Positions 34,717-44,345 of a stretch of DNA of 64,000 nt are shown piece after piece; within the stretch, counting starts at the first letter, position 1; each line of letters opens with the position of its first letter. Under the pieces are notes generated by a model. That model had not been told where the DNA came from. It was given only the letters and a program-made list of their open reading frames with translations, and searched no databases. Source of the stretch: an uncultured Croceitalea sp. (lineage in GTDB: Bacteria; Bacteroidota; Bacteroidia; Flavobacteriales; Flavobacteriaceae). The position numbers and the translations under genes are program-made. The stretch covers positions 1,364,001 to 1,428,000 of the forward strand of contig CANLXH010000001.1 in NCBI GenBank assembly GCA_947495075.1, read 5' to 3'.

Positions 34717-35952
34717 CTAAATTGTTACTATTTCTTGTTTTTTCTTCTCACTAAGGTCTATTTTTTGATTAGTATCCTTAGCAAAATTTATTGCTTTAAA
34801 GTAATCCATATACATATCAGCAATTTTGGACATAGGCAAAGAACAAGCTGCTTTATAGTTTTTTATTCCTAAACTAATTCTATATTCCTCATCCTGTAGA
34901 ATTGTTTGTATAGCTTGTGCCAATGATTTTACATTTTCTGGTTCAAAAAATTCACCTACATAGCCTTCTTCTCTAACTAAAATTCCTAAATCTCCTAAAT
35001 CTGGTAACACAACAGCTTTTCCATAACTACCTGCTTGATGCAATACACCTGAACTTCCCGTCGTAGATGTATATGGAAAAACCGTTACGGCACTATCACC
35101 AAAAATTTTAGGCACATCTTCTTCTGCAACATATCCTGTAAATCGTAATTGTTTTACATGTGCATACTTTTGTTTTACTGCTTCTAGATACCCCGGAGTA
35201 TTTGGGCTATCTGTACCTGCAATTACTATTTCTATATCTAAGTCTGTTTGCAAACGAACGTGTTCTATTGCTTCTATCATTGGCTCTACTTTTTTATAAG
35301 TGCCAAATTTCCCAAATGCCATAACTTGCATAGGTCCGCCGGGTAGCCCTAAATCTGGCTTAGGAGGGGTTTCAAAAGAACCGTGCGGAATTAATGCTAC
35401 ATTTCTTGCTTTATATTTCTTATCAAGGATAGTTTTGTATTTACTAATAGTTACAGCAAGAACATCAGAAGATAAAACAAAACGTGTTAATGAGGTTCCT
35501 ATAAAATTATATACTTTTTGAAGGATTGGATTTTGAGTTATACCTGCGTTTTCTAAATCTACTTGTTCCAAAATGTTATGTAATAAAGATATAGTAGGAA
35601 TACGCATTGCCTTGCATAACATTGGTAACATGAGCCCTAAAGCTGCAGGTATTTTCTTATCTCCAAACTTTAGGAATTGAAGGTTAAATAAAACTGCGTC
35701 TGGTTTTGTTTCTTTGATACTTTTTGCAATTTTAAATACATTCCTATAATCGTTAAAATTCCAACATTCTTTTACTGTTATTTTACATCCTTTTTCTTTA
35801 AATGAAAAATCTTTTGGTTGTTCTGTTTTATCTGTAAGTAAAACTATTTCTGATACATCTTTGTGAAGTCGAAAATGTTTTACTAAATGATATCCGTATT
35901 CTGTTAAAGTAACTTTACTAGGTGGATATGCTGTTACAATTGCTAATCTCAT
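34717..35952 (-). CDS. Glycosyltransferase family 4
   Basis: GT-B enzyme of 411 residues. The N-terminal Rossmann part starts RLAIVTAYPPSKVTLTEYGY, and the nucleotide-sugar half has the ALHQAG-like block SSGVLHQAGSYGKAVVLPD and the E-x7-E-type spacing in EEGYVGEFFEPEN. It has no membrane segment. It would build the repeating unit or elongate the chain in the cytoplasm. The order GT4, flippase, STAS on one strand fits one transcript read from the STAS end. Confidence 0.88.
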   Translation of the reverse strand: MRLAIVTAYPPSKVTLTEYGYHLVKHFRLHKDVSEIVLLTDKTEQPKDFSFKEKGCKITVKECWNFNDYRNVFKIAKSIKETKPDAVLFNLQFLKFGDKKIPAALGLMLPMLCKAMRIPTISLLHNILEQVDLENAGITQNPILQKVYNFIGTSLTRFVLSSDVLAVTISKYKTILDKKYKARNVALIPHGSFETPPKPDLGLPGGPMQVMAFGKFGTYKKVEPMIEAIEHVRLQTDLDIEIVIAGTDSPNTPGYLEAVKQKYAHVKQLRFTGYVAEEDVPKIFGDSAVTVFPYTSTTGSSGVLHQAGSYGKAVVLPDLGDLGILVREEGYVGEFFEPENVKSLAQAIQTILQDEEYRISLGIKNYKAACSLPMSKIADMYMDYFKAINFAKDTNQKIDLSEKKKQEIVTI

Positions 35953-36194
35953 AAGGTTAAGTTTTATATTATTTTATGAGACAAATATCTCCTTAAAACC
36001 CTTTAAATAAGGGTGCTTAAAGGCGGATGAACTTTCTCTGTAGATGAATGAAAGTAATCTTTAGATAAACTAATTTTACTTAAAAAGAAAGGGAGGTGGC
36101 ACTAAAAAATATGGCCTGTAAAAAATGAAATTCTCCCTGCTTTAGATACTATTTAAAAGCAAGAAGAATTTTTTATACTCTATTATAAAGAGTA

Positions 36195-37433
36195 TTAAAC
36201 TCGCGTATGACTCTGTAGAAAGTAGATAAGTTGCGTGATTAAAAGTGCTAGCATGATTATAATTTGAATTTGGACTACCATTGTTAGATTTGCATGAAAA
36301 AAGAATATTACTACTACCTGTGAAATTCCAAAAAAAGCAGCAAACCAAATAGGCTTATATCTGTCTAGAGATAAAAAATAATAGGTGAATATATTTGCTA
36401 TTGCAAATAGAGAAGTAGCCAATGCGTATTGCCAGAGTAAACCTGCCATTGTAATGTAAGCTTCTCCAAATAATAGACGTATAATTATCTCTGGAAAAAC
36501 AGCACAAACACCAACAATAGAAAAAGATAACACCACTATATAAGTAACATACTTAAACAACGTAGGCGTAGTAGCTAATCCTTCTTTTTTGGCTTTTACT
36601 ACTGCTGGTAGCAAAAGCATTACAAACATCCATGCTATAAAGTATACGACGCGACCTATGAGCGCCATAGCTGCATACAAACCCGCTTCATTAGGGTCAA
36701 AAAAACGTTTGACTAAAAGAATATCACTATTGTTGATTAAAATCTGGGTAAGCTCATAAAATATGGTAATAAGAATAAAACGTTTTATTTGTTTCATAGG
36801 AATGCTCTCCATTCCTCGGGTTTTAAAAAAATTAAATTTTAACTTTTTTAGTGGGAATAGGCCCAAGAATAAGGAAGTTAAAATACCCACAGCTATTAAG
36901 ACTCCATTTGAGATGGGTATACATATTAATGCTAAAAATGTGATTAAAAGACGTCCCCACATCTCTGATTGGTATGAAAATGAAAGCTTGCCAAATTCAT
37001 GAGAACCTTGTAATCCTCCCCTATTTACACTCATAAGAAAATAAACAGGAATACCTATTGCGAAAATTTGAAACATGGTATCACTCTCCGTATTAAATAC
37101 TTCTTGTAAATATGAGGCCCCAAATACCACAATAATAGCTAATAAAGCTCCTATGAGTAAAGCGTACGTATTCATTCTACTGCTTAATGCTTCAAGTTGG
37201 GATGTATTAAACTGAGCAGCAAACTTGGCCATTACCAATTGAAAAGTCATTCCTATAAATGATAATACCAATAATAAGGTTATCATCAGTGCTGCATCAG
37301 CAAAAGCTTCTGGACCTAAAATACGTCCTAACAATAAATTATATAAGTAGTTTCCACCATTAACTACAAGAGAACTTAACATGAACCATTGCTGTGGTGA
37401 AATTTTCTTGATAATAACGTTAGATACGGTCAT
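36195..37433 (-). CDS. Polysaccharide flippase (MOP/MATE superfamily)
   Basis: Membrane protein of 412 residues with about twelve segments in two bundles. The family look is that of Wzx/PelG-type polysaccharide transporters: NGGNYLYNLLLGRILGPEAFAD near 25-46 and FFDPNEAGLYAAMALIGR near 235. It moves lipid-linked glycan or the growing chain across the inner membrane. It overlaps the STAS gene by 14 bases, showing translational coupling. An interval of 242 bases without features separates it from the GT4 gene. Confidence 0.88.
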   Translation of the reverse strand: MTVSNVIIKKISPQQWFMLSSLVVNGGNYLYNLLLGRILGPEAFADAALMITLLLVLSFIGMTFQLVMAKFAAQFNTSQLEALSSRMNTYALLIGALLAIIVVFGASYLQEVFNTESDTMFQIFAIGIPVYFLMSVNRGGLQGSHEFGKLSFSYQSEMWGRLLITFLALICIPISNGVLIAVGILTSLFLGLFPLKKLKFNFFKTRGMESIPMKQIKRFILITIFYELTQILINNSDILLVKRFFDPNEAGLYAAMALIGRVVYFIAWMFVMLLLPAVVKAKKEGLATTPTLFKYVTYIVVLSFSIVGVCAVFPEIIIRLLFGEAYITMAGLLWQYALATSLFAIANIFTYYFLSLDRYKPIWFAAFFGISQVVVIFFFHANLTMVVQIQIIIMLALLITQLIYFLQSHTRV

Positions 37434-37722
37434 TACTTAAGATATAAGAGGTTCTAGTTCTATTGAGTACCGGAAGAATGTTCTCGTTAGTTATTCCTAT
37501 AATAGATAAAATACTATTTGATTTCATAGCATTTATATACAATTTACGTAAAGCGTGTGCTGCGCATGTATCTATTGCTTTTAAACGTTCTAGATTAAGA
37601 ATTACTGGTTTTTCTGGATTTATGAACATGCTCATATGCCTATCCAAGATGCTTACATTTCCAGCGTTTAATTTTCCATGAACAGAAAAAACTCCACTTA
37701 CTTCTGTGATTTGTAATGCCAT
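37420..37722 (-). CDS. STAS-domain protein without the usual phospho-serine
   Basis: Protein of 100 residues that is just a STAS domain, as in anti-sigma factor antagonists: VFSVHGKLNAGNVSILDRH, then VILNLERLKAIDTCAAHAL. In SpoIIAA-type proteins the phosphoacceptor is the second Ser of D-S-S; here the motif is Asp51-Thr52-Cys53, so the Ser is missing, although Thr52 might serve. It overlaps the flippase gene by 14 bases. It may dock on and regulate a polysaccharide enzyme rather than a sigma factor, which is inference. Confidence 0.8.
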   Translation of the reverse strand: MALQITEVSGVFSVHGKLNAGNVSILDRHMSMFINPEKPVILNLERLKAIDTCAAHALRKLYINAMKSNSILSIIGITNENILPVLNRTRTSYILSNDRI

Positions 37723-37947
37723 AATATTAATTTTTAGGGTTAAGAATAATTTGATTTGTTACAGCAAATATCAATTGATTTGACCTCTTAAATTCGCCTG
37801 TGTAGATAAATAGCTATTTGCTATAGACGAGTTAACAATATCTTACTTCCTAAACTATAGTAGCACTATTTACCTTTATTATAGAAATTAATACTAATAA
37901 ATGCTAACAATTAGCGTTATGTCTTTGTAGTAAAAATACTACTCATT

Positions 37948-39990
37948 ATGATTCGTTTTTATTTGTTAATTACTCTATTCTTCATGCTTACCGATTTAAT
38001 TGGGCAAAATAATATGCAGGAAGGTTTTAACTTTCTTGAAAAAGGAAACTTTGAAAAAGCAGAATCATTTTTCGCTAACTACTTAAAAACTTCCCCTAAT
38101 GATAAAACTGCCTTATTATGCTATGCACGTGCAGTTGGTTTAAGTGGCGAACCTATAAAAGCGACAAGATTGTTTGCCAAATTACAAGAATCTTACCCTA
38201 CAGATTTTGAAGTAAAAATCAATTATAACGAATCTTTTCTATGGGCTAAAAAATATACTGAAGCTAAACCATTATACGCCCAAATGGTAACAAATTACCC
38301 TAACGAGTTTGCGGCACTATTAGGATATGCAAACACACTAAGTAATTTAAAAGAATATAAAGAAGCACTAAAATTTGTAGAAAAAGCCATTGATTTAGAA
38401 CCCGAAAATAAAAGCTCAAAGATTTCGAGAAAATATATGAGATTAGGTTTAGCCAATAGGCTTATCAATAATCAAAACTACCAAAGTGGAGAAAAATTAC
38501 TCGAAGAAATTTTTGTTGATTTTCCTGAAGATAAGGACGCCCTACTAAATTTAGCCAATTTATACCTCATCACTAAACAAGTAGAACGTGCTAAACAGAT
38601 GTACAAACGCCATGCAACTTCTCCAAAAGACTCCATAACTTCTTTAATTGGGATAGCCCTTGCAGAGCATATAGGTGAAAAAGACAAACAGGCACTAGTA
38701 GTTGCTAGACTAGCCAAAGAAAAAATAATTCAATTTAATGATTTTGAGCTAACCGAACGTACTCATGAGCGGTATGTGCAAGCCTTAATCTGGAATAGGA
38801 AATTTATTTTGGCTAGACGACAAATTGATAACTTGGCAAACAGCTACCAAAATAGAAATTGGGTTTATGCACTAAGGGCAACTTTACATCTTTATGTTGG
38901 TGAGTCAAAGAATAGTATAACCAACTATAATGCTCTTCTTAAAAATGATAGTACTTCTTTTGATGGTAACCTCGGAAAAGCCAATGCATTATTTGCTGCT
39001 GATCAAATCGATAAGGCTTATATAGCTGTGCAAAAAACATTACAGTTTTATCCCAACCAAAAAGATGCTACACAGTTTATAGAAAAATTGGACGTTTTAC
39101 ATACGCCTACAATAGAAGAACATGCAGGTTATACCTTTGACAACGGAAATAATATAGCTTTTTTCTCAAACACAACTACCGCTCTTCCGCTATCAACAAA
39201 ATTTAAAACCAATATAACCTACAGTTTTAGAGCTACAGAAAACACAGTATCTAAGATTACGGCAAACACACATTTAATTTTAATTGGTCTTGAATATAAA
39301 TTGGCACCTAAAACAACAATAAAAACTGTTTTGGGCCTTAATAATTCTCGATTTATGGAAGAAGTCTACACTCAACCTATTTTAGACACTAGAGTATTAC
39401 TACAATCTTTTAAATTGCAAAATATAAGTTTAGGATACCAACGCGAAGTACAAAACTTTAATGCAGACCTTATTGCCCAAGAAATTGTACAGAACCATTT
39501 TGGTTTAAATTATAATCTGAGTACTAATTTTGGTTTAGGATGGTATACACAATTGATGCATACAGAACAGAGTGACGAAAATACCAGGGATTTACTCTTT
39601 ACCTCTTTGTATTACAACCTATTTAAGAAACCAGCTTTAAAATTAGGAGTAAACTACCAACACTTAGCGTTTAAAGATCAAGTACCCATTTTATATTTTA
39701 GCCCTAAAAAATACCAAGCCTTAGAGCTATTTGGAGACTTTAGAACTAGCTTTGATGAAAAAACTAATCTTATTGCAAATGCTGCAATTGGTAAACAACA
39801 GGTGGAAAACGATTCTTTCACTACTATTTTTAGATCAGAAGTTACACTACAACAACAATTTTCTAAACGATTAAGTGCTAATCTATATGGAAAATATAGC
39901 AATATAGCTTCTGCTACAGCCGCTGGTTTTGAGTTTACAGAGATTGGGTTTAAACTAAAGTGGTTATTTACTAAAGAGCCTTTGTTTTAA
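37948..39990 (+). CDS. TPR protein with outer-membrane beta-barrel
   Basis: Protein of 680 residues with a signal peptide (about 1-20, LIGQN). Residues 25-385 are about ten TPR-like repeats (for example KALKFVEKAIDLEPENK near 140). Residues 395-680 alternate polar and hydrophobic residues as in a beta-barrel and end in an aromatic residue (EPLF). This is the TPR-plus-barrel plan of polysaccharide export porins (BcsC, PgaA, PelB), so it is the likely exit channel of the locus. It is divergent from the STAS-flippase-GT4 genes. Confidence 0.8.
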   Translation: MIRFYLLITLFFMLTDLIGQNNMQEGFNFLEKGNFEKAESFFANYLKTSPNDKTALLCYARAVGLSGEPIKATRLFAKLQESYPTDFEVKINYNESFLWAKKYTEAKPLYAQMVTNYPNEFAALLGYANTLSNLKEYKEALKFVEKAIDLEPENKSSKISRKYMRLGLANRLINNQNYQSGEKLLEEIFVDFPEDKDALLNLANLYLITKQVERAKQMYKRHATSPKDSITSLIGIALAEHIGEKDKQALVVARLAKEKIIQFNDFELTERTHERYVQALIWNRKFILARRQIDNLANSYQNRNWVYALRATLHLYVGESKNSITNYNALLKNDSTSFDGNLGKANALFAADQIDKAYIAVQKTLQFYPNQKDATQFIEKLDVLHTPTIEEHAGYTFDNGNNIAFFSNTTTALPLSTKFKTNITYSFRATENTVSKITANTHLILIGLEYKLAPKTTIKTVLGLNNSRFMEEVYTQPILDTRVLLQSFKLQNISLGYQREVQNFNADLIAQEIVQNHFGLNYNLSTNFGLGWYTQLMHTEQSDENTRDLLFTSLYYNLFKKPALKLGVNYQHLAFKDQVPILYFSPKKYQALELFGDFRTSFDEKTNLIANAAIGKQQVENDSFTTIFRSEVTLQQQFSKRLSANLYGKYSNIASATAAGFEFTEIGFKLKWLFTKEPLF

Positions 39991-40163
39991 ACAAAAAAAA
40001 CCAATTTCATCAGAAGTATAATCGTTCAACCAATCCAAAGTTTTTTTATGTTAATCAGTAAATCTTAATGCAATCCAAATAACCGCTAACGCGTCAAGAA
40101 TAGAAGTATAAGTAATACACTTTCCTAAACGATTATCATTCGTCTTTTCTAACTAATTTTCTA

Positions 40164-40367
40164 TTACCGCAAATTTATGGGTAGCCATATTTTTGTAAGT
40201 ATATCTACAGAAAAAGAATCAACGGAAACTTCTTTTGAATCAAATTCTGGTTCAATTCCAATAGCCTCTCTTATTTGCTCTAAATTTTCTGCGAGCCATG
40301 GTGCAAAATCGTAAGTTTCATTTCTCCATATTTTGCATAATCGAACTTTTTTTATTTCTCTTAGCAT
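40164..40367 (-). pseudogene. N-terminal fragment of a DUF4268/endonuclease-like gene
   Basis: A 67-residue reading frame whose segment TYDFAPWLAENLEQIREAIG and following VSVDSFSVDILTK look like the opening of DUF4268-type, nuclease-related proteins of several hundred residues. After residue 58 the similarity stops (WLPINLR) and no continuation is found downstream in any frame up to 40,000. I read it as the remnant of a deleted gene. The remaining 600 bases between 39,990 and 40,590 hold nothing else except the terminator at 40527-40563. Confidence 0.55.
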
Positions 40368-40526
40368 TACTCTTTATATTTAAATCTCCTAGAAACACTC
40401 TTATTTAATCATCAGTTTAATCACCAGATTTCTCAATATAACAATAGAAAAAATACATTAATTAAATTGGTTATGAGGAGTAGTCTTTACCATTTTTAAG
40501 TCTATTACATGTCTTTAATACTAGAA

Positions 40527-40563
40527 AAAAGAGAAGCCTGCATAAATGCAGACTTCTCTTTTA
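40527..40563 (-). terminator. Terminator of the DUF4114 gene
   Basis: Arms AAAAGAGAAG-CTGCA and TGCAG-CTTCTCTTTT (40527-40562) with one bulge on each side form a long hairpin just behind the DUF4114 gene, with a T-run on the minus strand. Confidence 0.75.
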
Positions 40564-40590
40564 AGTAGGCTATAATTCAAATATTAACTG

Positions 40591-43077
40591 CTATTCTTTT
40601 ACTAGTTTCCCGGTGTAGATTGTACCACTTTGTAATATTGCTAAGCGGTAAATATAAAGTCCATCGGGTAAGTTACTTAGTTCTAATCGTACTTGATTTT
40701 TTCCGTTTTCGGTATTCAATTTTTCCTGGTAGACCAACTGTCCACTCAAATTGGTAATACTTACATAAGCAGTTTCAATTAGTTCTGGCAGGGTTATTAT
40801 AGTATATGTTGTAAATGGATTTGGATAATTTACCAATTGTAGCTCTTCTATTTTTTCATCTACAGCTATAACTTGCAAATCGTCTGCAAAATTAATTGTT
40901 ATTTCTTCTTCTGTAACTTGTCTTGAACCTGTTTCGGTTAGTACAAGGTCATTAATATCCAACTCAAAAGAAGTATAATTTTGATAATCGCCTTGCACAG
41001 AAAATACTAGTGTGCGTAATTGGGTGAAATCTAAAGCATTTCCTTCATGATTTTTAAACTCCTTAAAAGCTATTGTATATTCTGTAGCTCGTTCATTAAT
41101 AGGTACACTGTAACGTAGGCGTTGATTCCATTCGGTAGTAGCATTAGTGACTAGGCTTAATTCTATAGGGCGGTCATTTTTTATAGTAAAATGGACATAT
41201 TTATAGGCATCCACAAACAGTTTAAGGTCTCCAGCCAACACATTTCTAAATACATTAATAGTTTCTTTAACCTCACCTTTAGCAACTACACTGCGTTCTA
41301 TAGTATAACCATCTGTATTTATAGTAGTGTGAGGTGTAACCTTAAAATTTGCTATAGTATCAACTGCTGTATTCATATCTGCTTCCCATGGACCATCTGC
41401 TACATACATAGCATCATACTGGAAAGAGTTTTCTGCAAGTATAGAAAGACCCATATCAAATAAAAACCCTGTTTCTATCTGTATTTTTTCCTCCCAAGAA
41501 CCTGTTAAATCTATAAGTTGATTTAGATTTACCAATTCTTCATGTTCAGTCACTTTATAATTAGCATCTAGTAACATCCAATGTGCATTTTCTTTGTTTA
41601 CTATCGTTAAATGTAATTTACCATTCCTATAATATCCATTTTTAATAAAGACAGTGGGTAGAACATTTTTAGCTGTGTTAATTTTAAGTTCTTTTTCTTT
41701 ATTAAGAGTAGTGAGAATGGTATTTGCTATACTACTAACTTGTCCCATACTGTTGCCCCATATTTGAAAATTTAAATAATCTCCTTTAGGGTATTCATTC
41801 AAATTCCACCGACTATATAGCGTTCTGTAATTACCATCTTCTTTAACAGAAAAGACCAAGGCATATTCTGTATTTCCGTTAGCCCGTATAAGTTCCGAAT
41901 ATATCAATGCATAACCTTGTAATGTAACCATACGTACATCTTGTAATTTAGAGTCGTTTAAACGGTCACATATCGTTTTGGTGTGGTTATATACTTCTCC
42001 TTTAGTTTGCATACCTAAAGCAGCCGAAACCCGTTCACCGTTGCTGTAATAATCTATTGCGAATACCTTTTCGGCATTAGTGATACTTAACAAATCGTCA
42101 GGACTAGATATGTAAGGAGATTCATTACCAAACATACCCGTCGTAGGAAAGTAGTTTTCCAAACTTCCTGATTTAAGCCCCATAGATTTGTATTGCAGCT
42201 TATTATACTTGCGTTGTAGACTAATTTTATTTTTAAAGGTTTGTGCTTTATTACGATCAAAATTGCGTTTGGCAATTAAACGAGCTAAATCTCCATTACT
42301 CTCCAAACCACCATCATTACCAGAACTCACCGCAGCGTGTTCTGTAATTTTATTATAATTAGTAGTTCTCATAGCTTCAAAAGGATTTGCTGTTATGTAA
42401 AAAAGTGCGTCATTAAAATCATTATCACAACTACTATAATCTCGACGAATATCTTCAAAACCTAAAATGATACATTTATTATCAGGGTCGTTTAATAAAA
42501 CATTATGGTGACGTAAAGATTCTTGGCTTTCTGGATTAAAGGCTGTATTAGAAAATAATTGCCATAGTCCTGAAGTGACTTTACCTTTCCAACCATTGGC
42601 TAACAATACCCAGCCAATACCTGTACCCGCATCAAAACGTCCAATTTTAACCTTGTGACCTACTTCTAAACTTCCACCACTCCATTTTTTAGACACATTA
42701 GGAAATACTATAGTAATATCTTCTGGATTTGGTTTCTTTGTTGGTGGATTTTCAATATCATAAGTGTAAAAGCCCAACACATTTTTATAGCCTGCTCCTT
42801 CTCCAATAAAAGTAACCCATACATCAGCTGCTTTATCTAAAATAACATCTGTGTCATACCCAGCTGTAATGTATTGTGGATTGTAATCTGGTACCGGAAA
42901 ACCTTCAGGAAGGGCATCGGCGACTTTATCTAAAACACTTTCTGGAACGTCATCCTTGCCTGCAAAATATTTTGGAGTTCCATCTTCTGTATATTCTCCT
43001 AAGAATTTATAAGCTTGGGCATTTGCAAATGCGAAACTCATAAGTGTAATTGTTGTTGCTAGTAGTAATTTCATCAT
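40591..43077 (-). CDS. T9SS-secreted DUF4114 protein
   Basis: Protein of 828 residues from the preferred start at 43077, which gives a signal peptide (MMKLLLATTITLMSFAFANA). A DUF4114 block lies at about 190-235 (CIILGFEDIRRDY, CDNDFNDALFYI), followed by a long beta-rich middle. The last 80 residues are a type A T9SS sorting domain: YPNPFTTYTIITLPE, VSITNLSGQLV, LPDGLYIYRL and the basic end TGKLVKE. It is exported to the cell surface or medium, with an unknown role; DUF4114 proteins often look like matrix or adhesin parts. It lies between the polysaccharide locus and the signalling operon. Confidence 0.82.
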   Translation of the reverse strand: MMKLLLATTITLMSFAFANAQAYKFLGEYTEDGTPKYFAGKDDVPESVLDKVADALPEGFPVPDYNPQYITAGYDTDVILDKAADVWVTFIGEGAGYKNVLGFYTYDIENPPTKKPNPEDITIVFPNVSKKWSGGSLEVGHKVKIGRFDAGTGIGWVLLANGWKGKVTSGLWQLFSNTAFNPESQESLRHHNVLLNDPDNKCIILGFEDIRRDYSSCDNDFNDALFYITANPFEAMRTTNYNKITEHAAVSSGNDGGLESNGDLARLIAKRNFDRNKAQTFKNKISLQRKYNKLQYKSMGLKSGSLENYFPTTGMFGNESPYISSPDDLLSITNAEKVFAIDYYSNGERVSAALGMQTKGEVYNHTKTICDRLNDSKLQDVRMVTLQGYALIYSELIRANGNTEYALVFSVKEDGNYRTLYSRWNLNEYPKGDYLNFQIWGNSMGQVSSIANTILTTLNKEKELKINTAKNVLPTVFIKNGYYRNGKLHLTIVNKENAHWMLLDANYKVTEHEELVNLNQLIDLTGSWEEKIQIETGFLFDMGLSILAENSFQYDAMYVADGPWEADMNTAVDTIANFKVTPHTTINTDGYTIERSVVAKGEVKETINVFRNVLAGDLKLFVDAYKYVHFTIKNDRPIELSLVTNATTEWNQRLRYSVPINERATEYTIAFKEFKNHEGNALDFTQLRTLVFSVQGDYQNYTSFELDINDLVLTETGSRQVTEEEITINFADDLQVIAVDEKIEELQLVNYPNPFTTYTIITLPELIETAYVSITNLSGQLVYQEKLNTENGKNQVRLELSNLPDGLYIYRLAILQSGTIYTGKLVKE

Positions 43078-43312
43078 AAAATAGGTTGAATTTTTGTTCA
43101 AATTTGATGAAATAAAAGATGCATAAAATAGTATAGTAGGTAGGTGGTTGCTTTCTGTAGACGGTTGGTAAATTAATTCGGGTAAACACTTTAACAATAA
43201 CTGTAAAATAATATCAACTATTTCTGTAAGAATACATTAGCTTAAAATCTAAGAAAATAAATTTCTTAATATTATACTACAGTACTATTAATTACGGGGC
43301 TATTGAAGTCTT

Positions 43313-44023
43313 TTAAAGTAGATTTAAACGTCGCATTAATTCTGGCCTGTTAGAACGACTTATGGGTACCACGCTTTTTTCTATTAACACACTATTGTCT
43401 TCAATATCAATAATCTTAGTGAAATTGATAATGAAAGACCTATGAATCTGCAGAAATAGGTCTGTAGGTAATTTTGAATGTATTTTTTTAAGTGTGGTAT
43501 GGACGGTGTAATCTTTTGTTTCCGTTTTTATGTTAATATAGTCTCCTTTTGCTTCTATGAGTAGGATTTCATCGTATTTCAACTTAATGAGCCTTCTATC
43601 TATATTTATATATAAATCTTGACTAATACCACTTTTAGCATTAGGTTCACTATCTCTTTTTGGAGCTGTATCTAGACTGCTTTTAACCTTCTGAAGGCAT
43701 TTATGAAAACGTTCTGGAGTAATTGGTTTAACCAAATAATCTACTATGGCTTCATATTCGTATGATGCAATTGCAAACTCGGTGTCTGAAGTTGTCATCA
43801 CAATTTTGGGGGAGTTCTTTAGCGTTTGAACAAAGTCTATTCCCGTAAAACCTGGCATATGAATATCTAGAAACACCAAATCTATTTCTTGCTGATTCAA
43901 AAACTTAATAGCTTCAATTGCATTATCAAATTCTTGAATCACATCTAAATCCTTAATTTTAGAGCAAAGTTGAGCTACTATAGCCCTTGCTGCTGTTTCG
44001 TCATCTATTATTATGCAGTTCAT
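43313..44023 (-). CDS. LytTR-family response regulator
   Basis: Response regulator of 236 residues. The start at 44023, two bases behind the Hpt stop, begins the receiver cleanly with MNCIIIDDE; an in-frame ATG at 44053 overlaps the Hpt gene. The receiver (1-120) has Asp7-Asp8, phosphoacceptor Asp53 in VFLDIHMPGFTG and Lys in VKPIT. The LytTR DNA-binding domain (about 140-236) has GDYINIKTETKDYTVHTTLKK split by KDYTVHTTLKK and FLQIHRSFIIN. It is the transcriptional output of the operon; its targets are unknown, perhaps the polysaccharide genes. Confidence 0.92.
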   Translation of the reverse strand: MNCIIIDDETAARAIVAQLCSKIKDLDVIQEFDNAIEAIKFLNQQEIDLVFLDIHMPGFTGIDFVQTLKNSPKIVMTTSDTEFAIASYEYEAIVDYLVKPITPERFHKCLQKVKSSLDTAPKRDSEPNAKSGISQDLYINIDRRLIKLKYDEILLIEAKGDYINIKTETKDYTVHTTLKKIHSKLPTDLFLQIHRSFIINFTKIIDIEDNSVLIEKSVVPISRSNRPELMRRLNLL

Positions 44024-44024
44024 G

Positions 44025-44345
44025 TTAAATGGTATTAAGGTAGTTTTCAACATTTTTCAATATAGCCTGAAACTGTTCTGCTAATGAATTAGCTCCATTT
44101 CTCAATTCAAATTCATAACGTACAGCAAGAGAATGTGATTCATCCAAACCAAGAATATTAAGCTTATGCTTAATCTTATGAACATTTTCAGATGCTTCTC
44201 TATAGTTCATATTACCTACGTTATTGTTATATTCTTCTTGTTCATCTGGAAATTCTTCTTTGAGTATATCTATAAATTTTTGACGAAATTCAATATCATC
44301 ACCAGCCAATTTATCTAGATACTTTAAATTTGGGGCTTCGCTCAT
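44025..44345 (-). CDS. Hpt domain phosphotransfer protein
   Basis: Protein of 106 residues forming one Hpt four-helix bundle. The phospho-His is His56 in ENVHKIKHKLNILG, the usual H-x-x-K-x-x-x-x-x-x-G form. It carries phosphate from kinase receivers to a separate response regulator. Its start overlaps the stop of the preceding kinase gene by four bases and the LytTR start follows at once, so kinase, Hpt and regulator are made together. Neither kinase of the operon has a receiver of its own; the lone receiver at 48753-49154 could be the intermediate. Confidence 0.88.
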   Translation of the reverse strand: MSEAPNLKYLDKLAGDDIEFRQKFIDILKEEFPDEQEEYNNNVGNMNYREASENVHKIKHKLNILGLDESHSLAVRYEFELRNGANSLAEQFQAILKNVENYLNTI

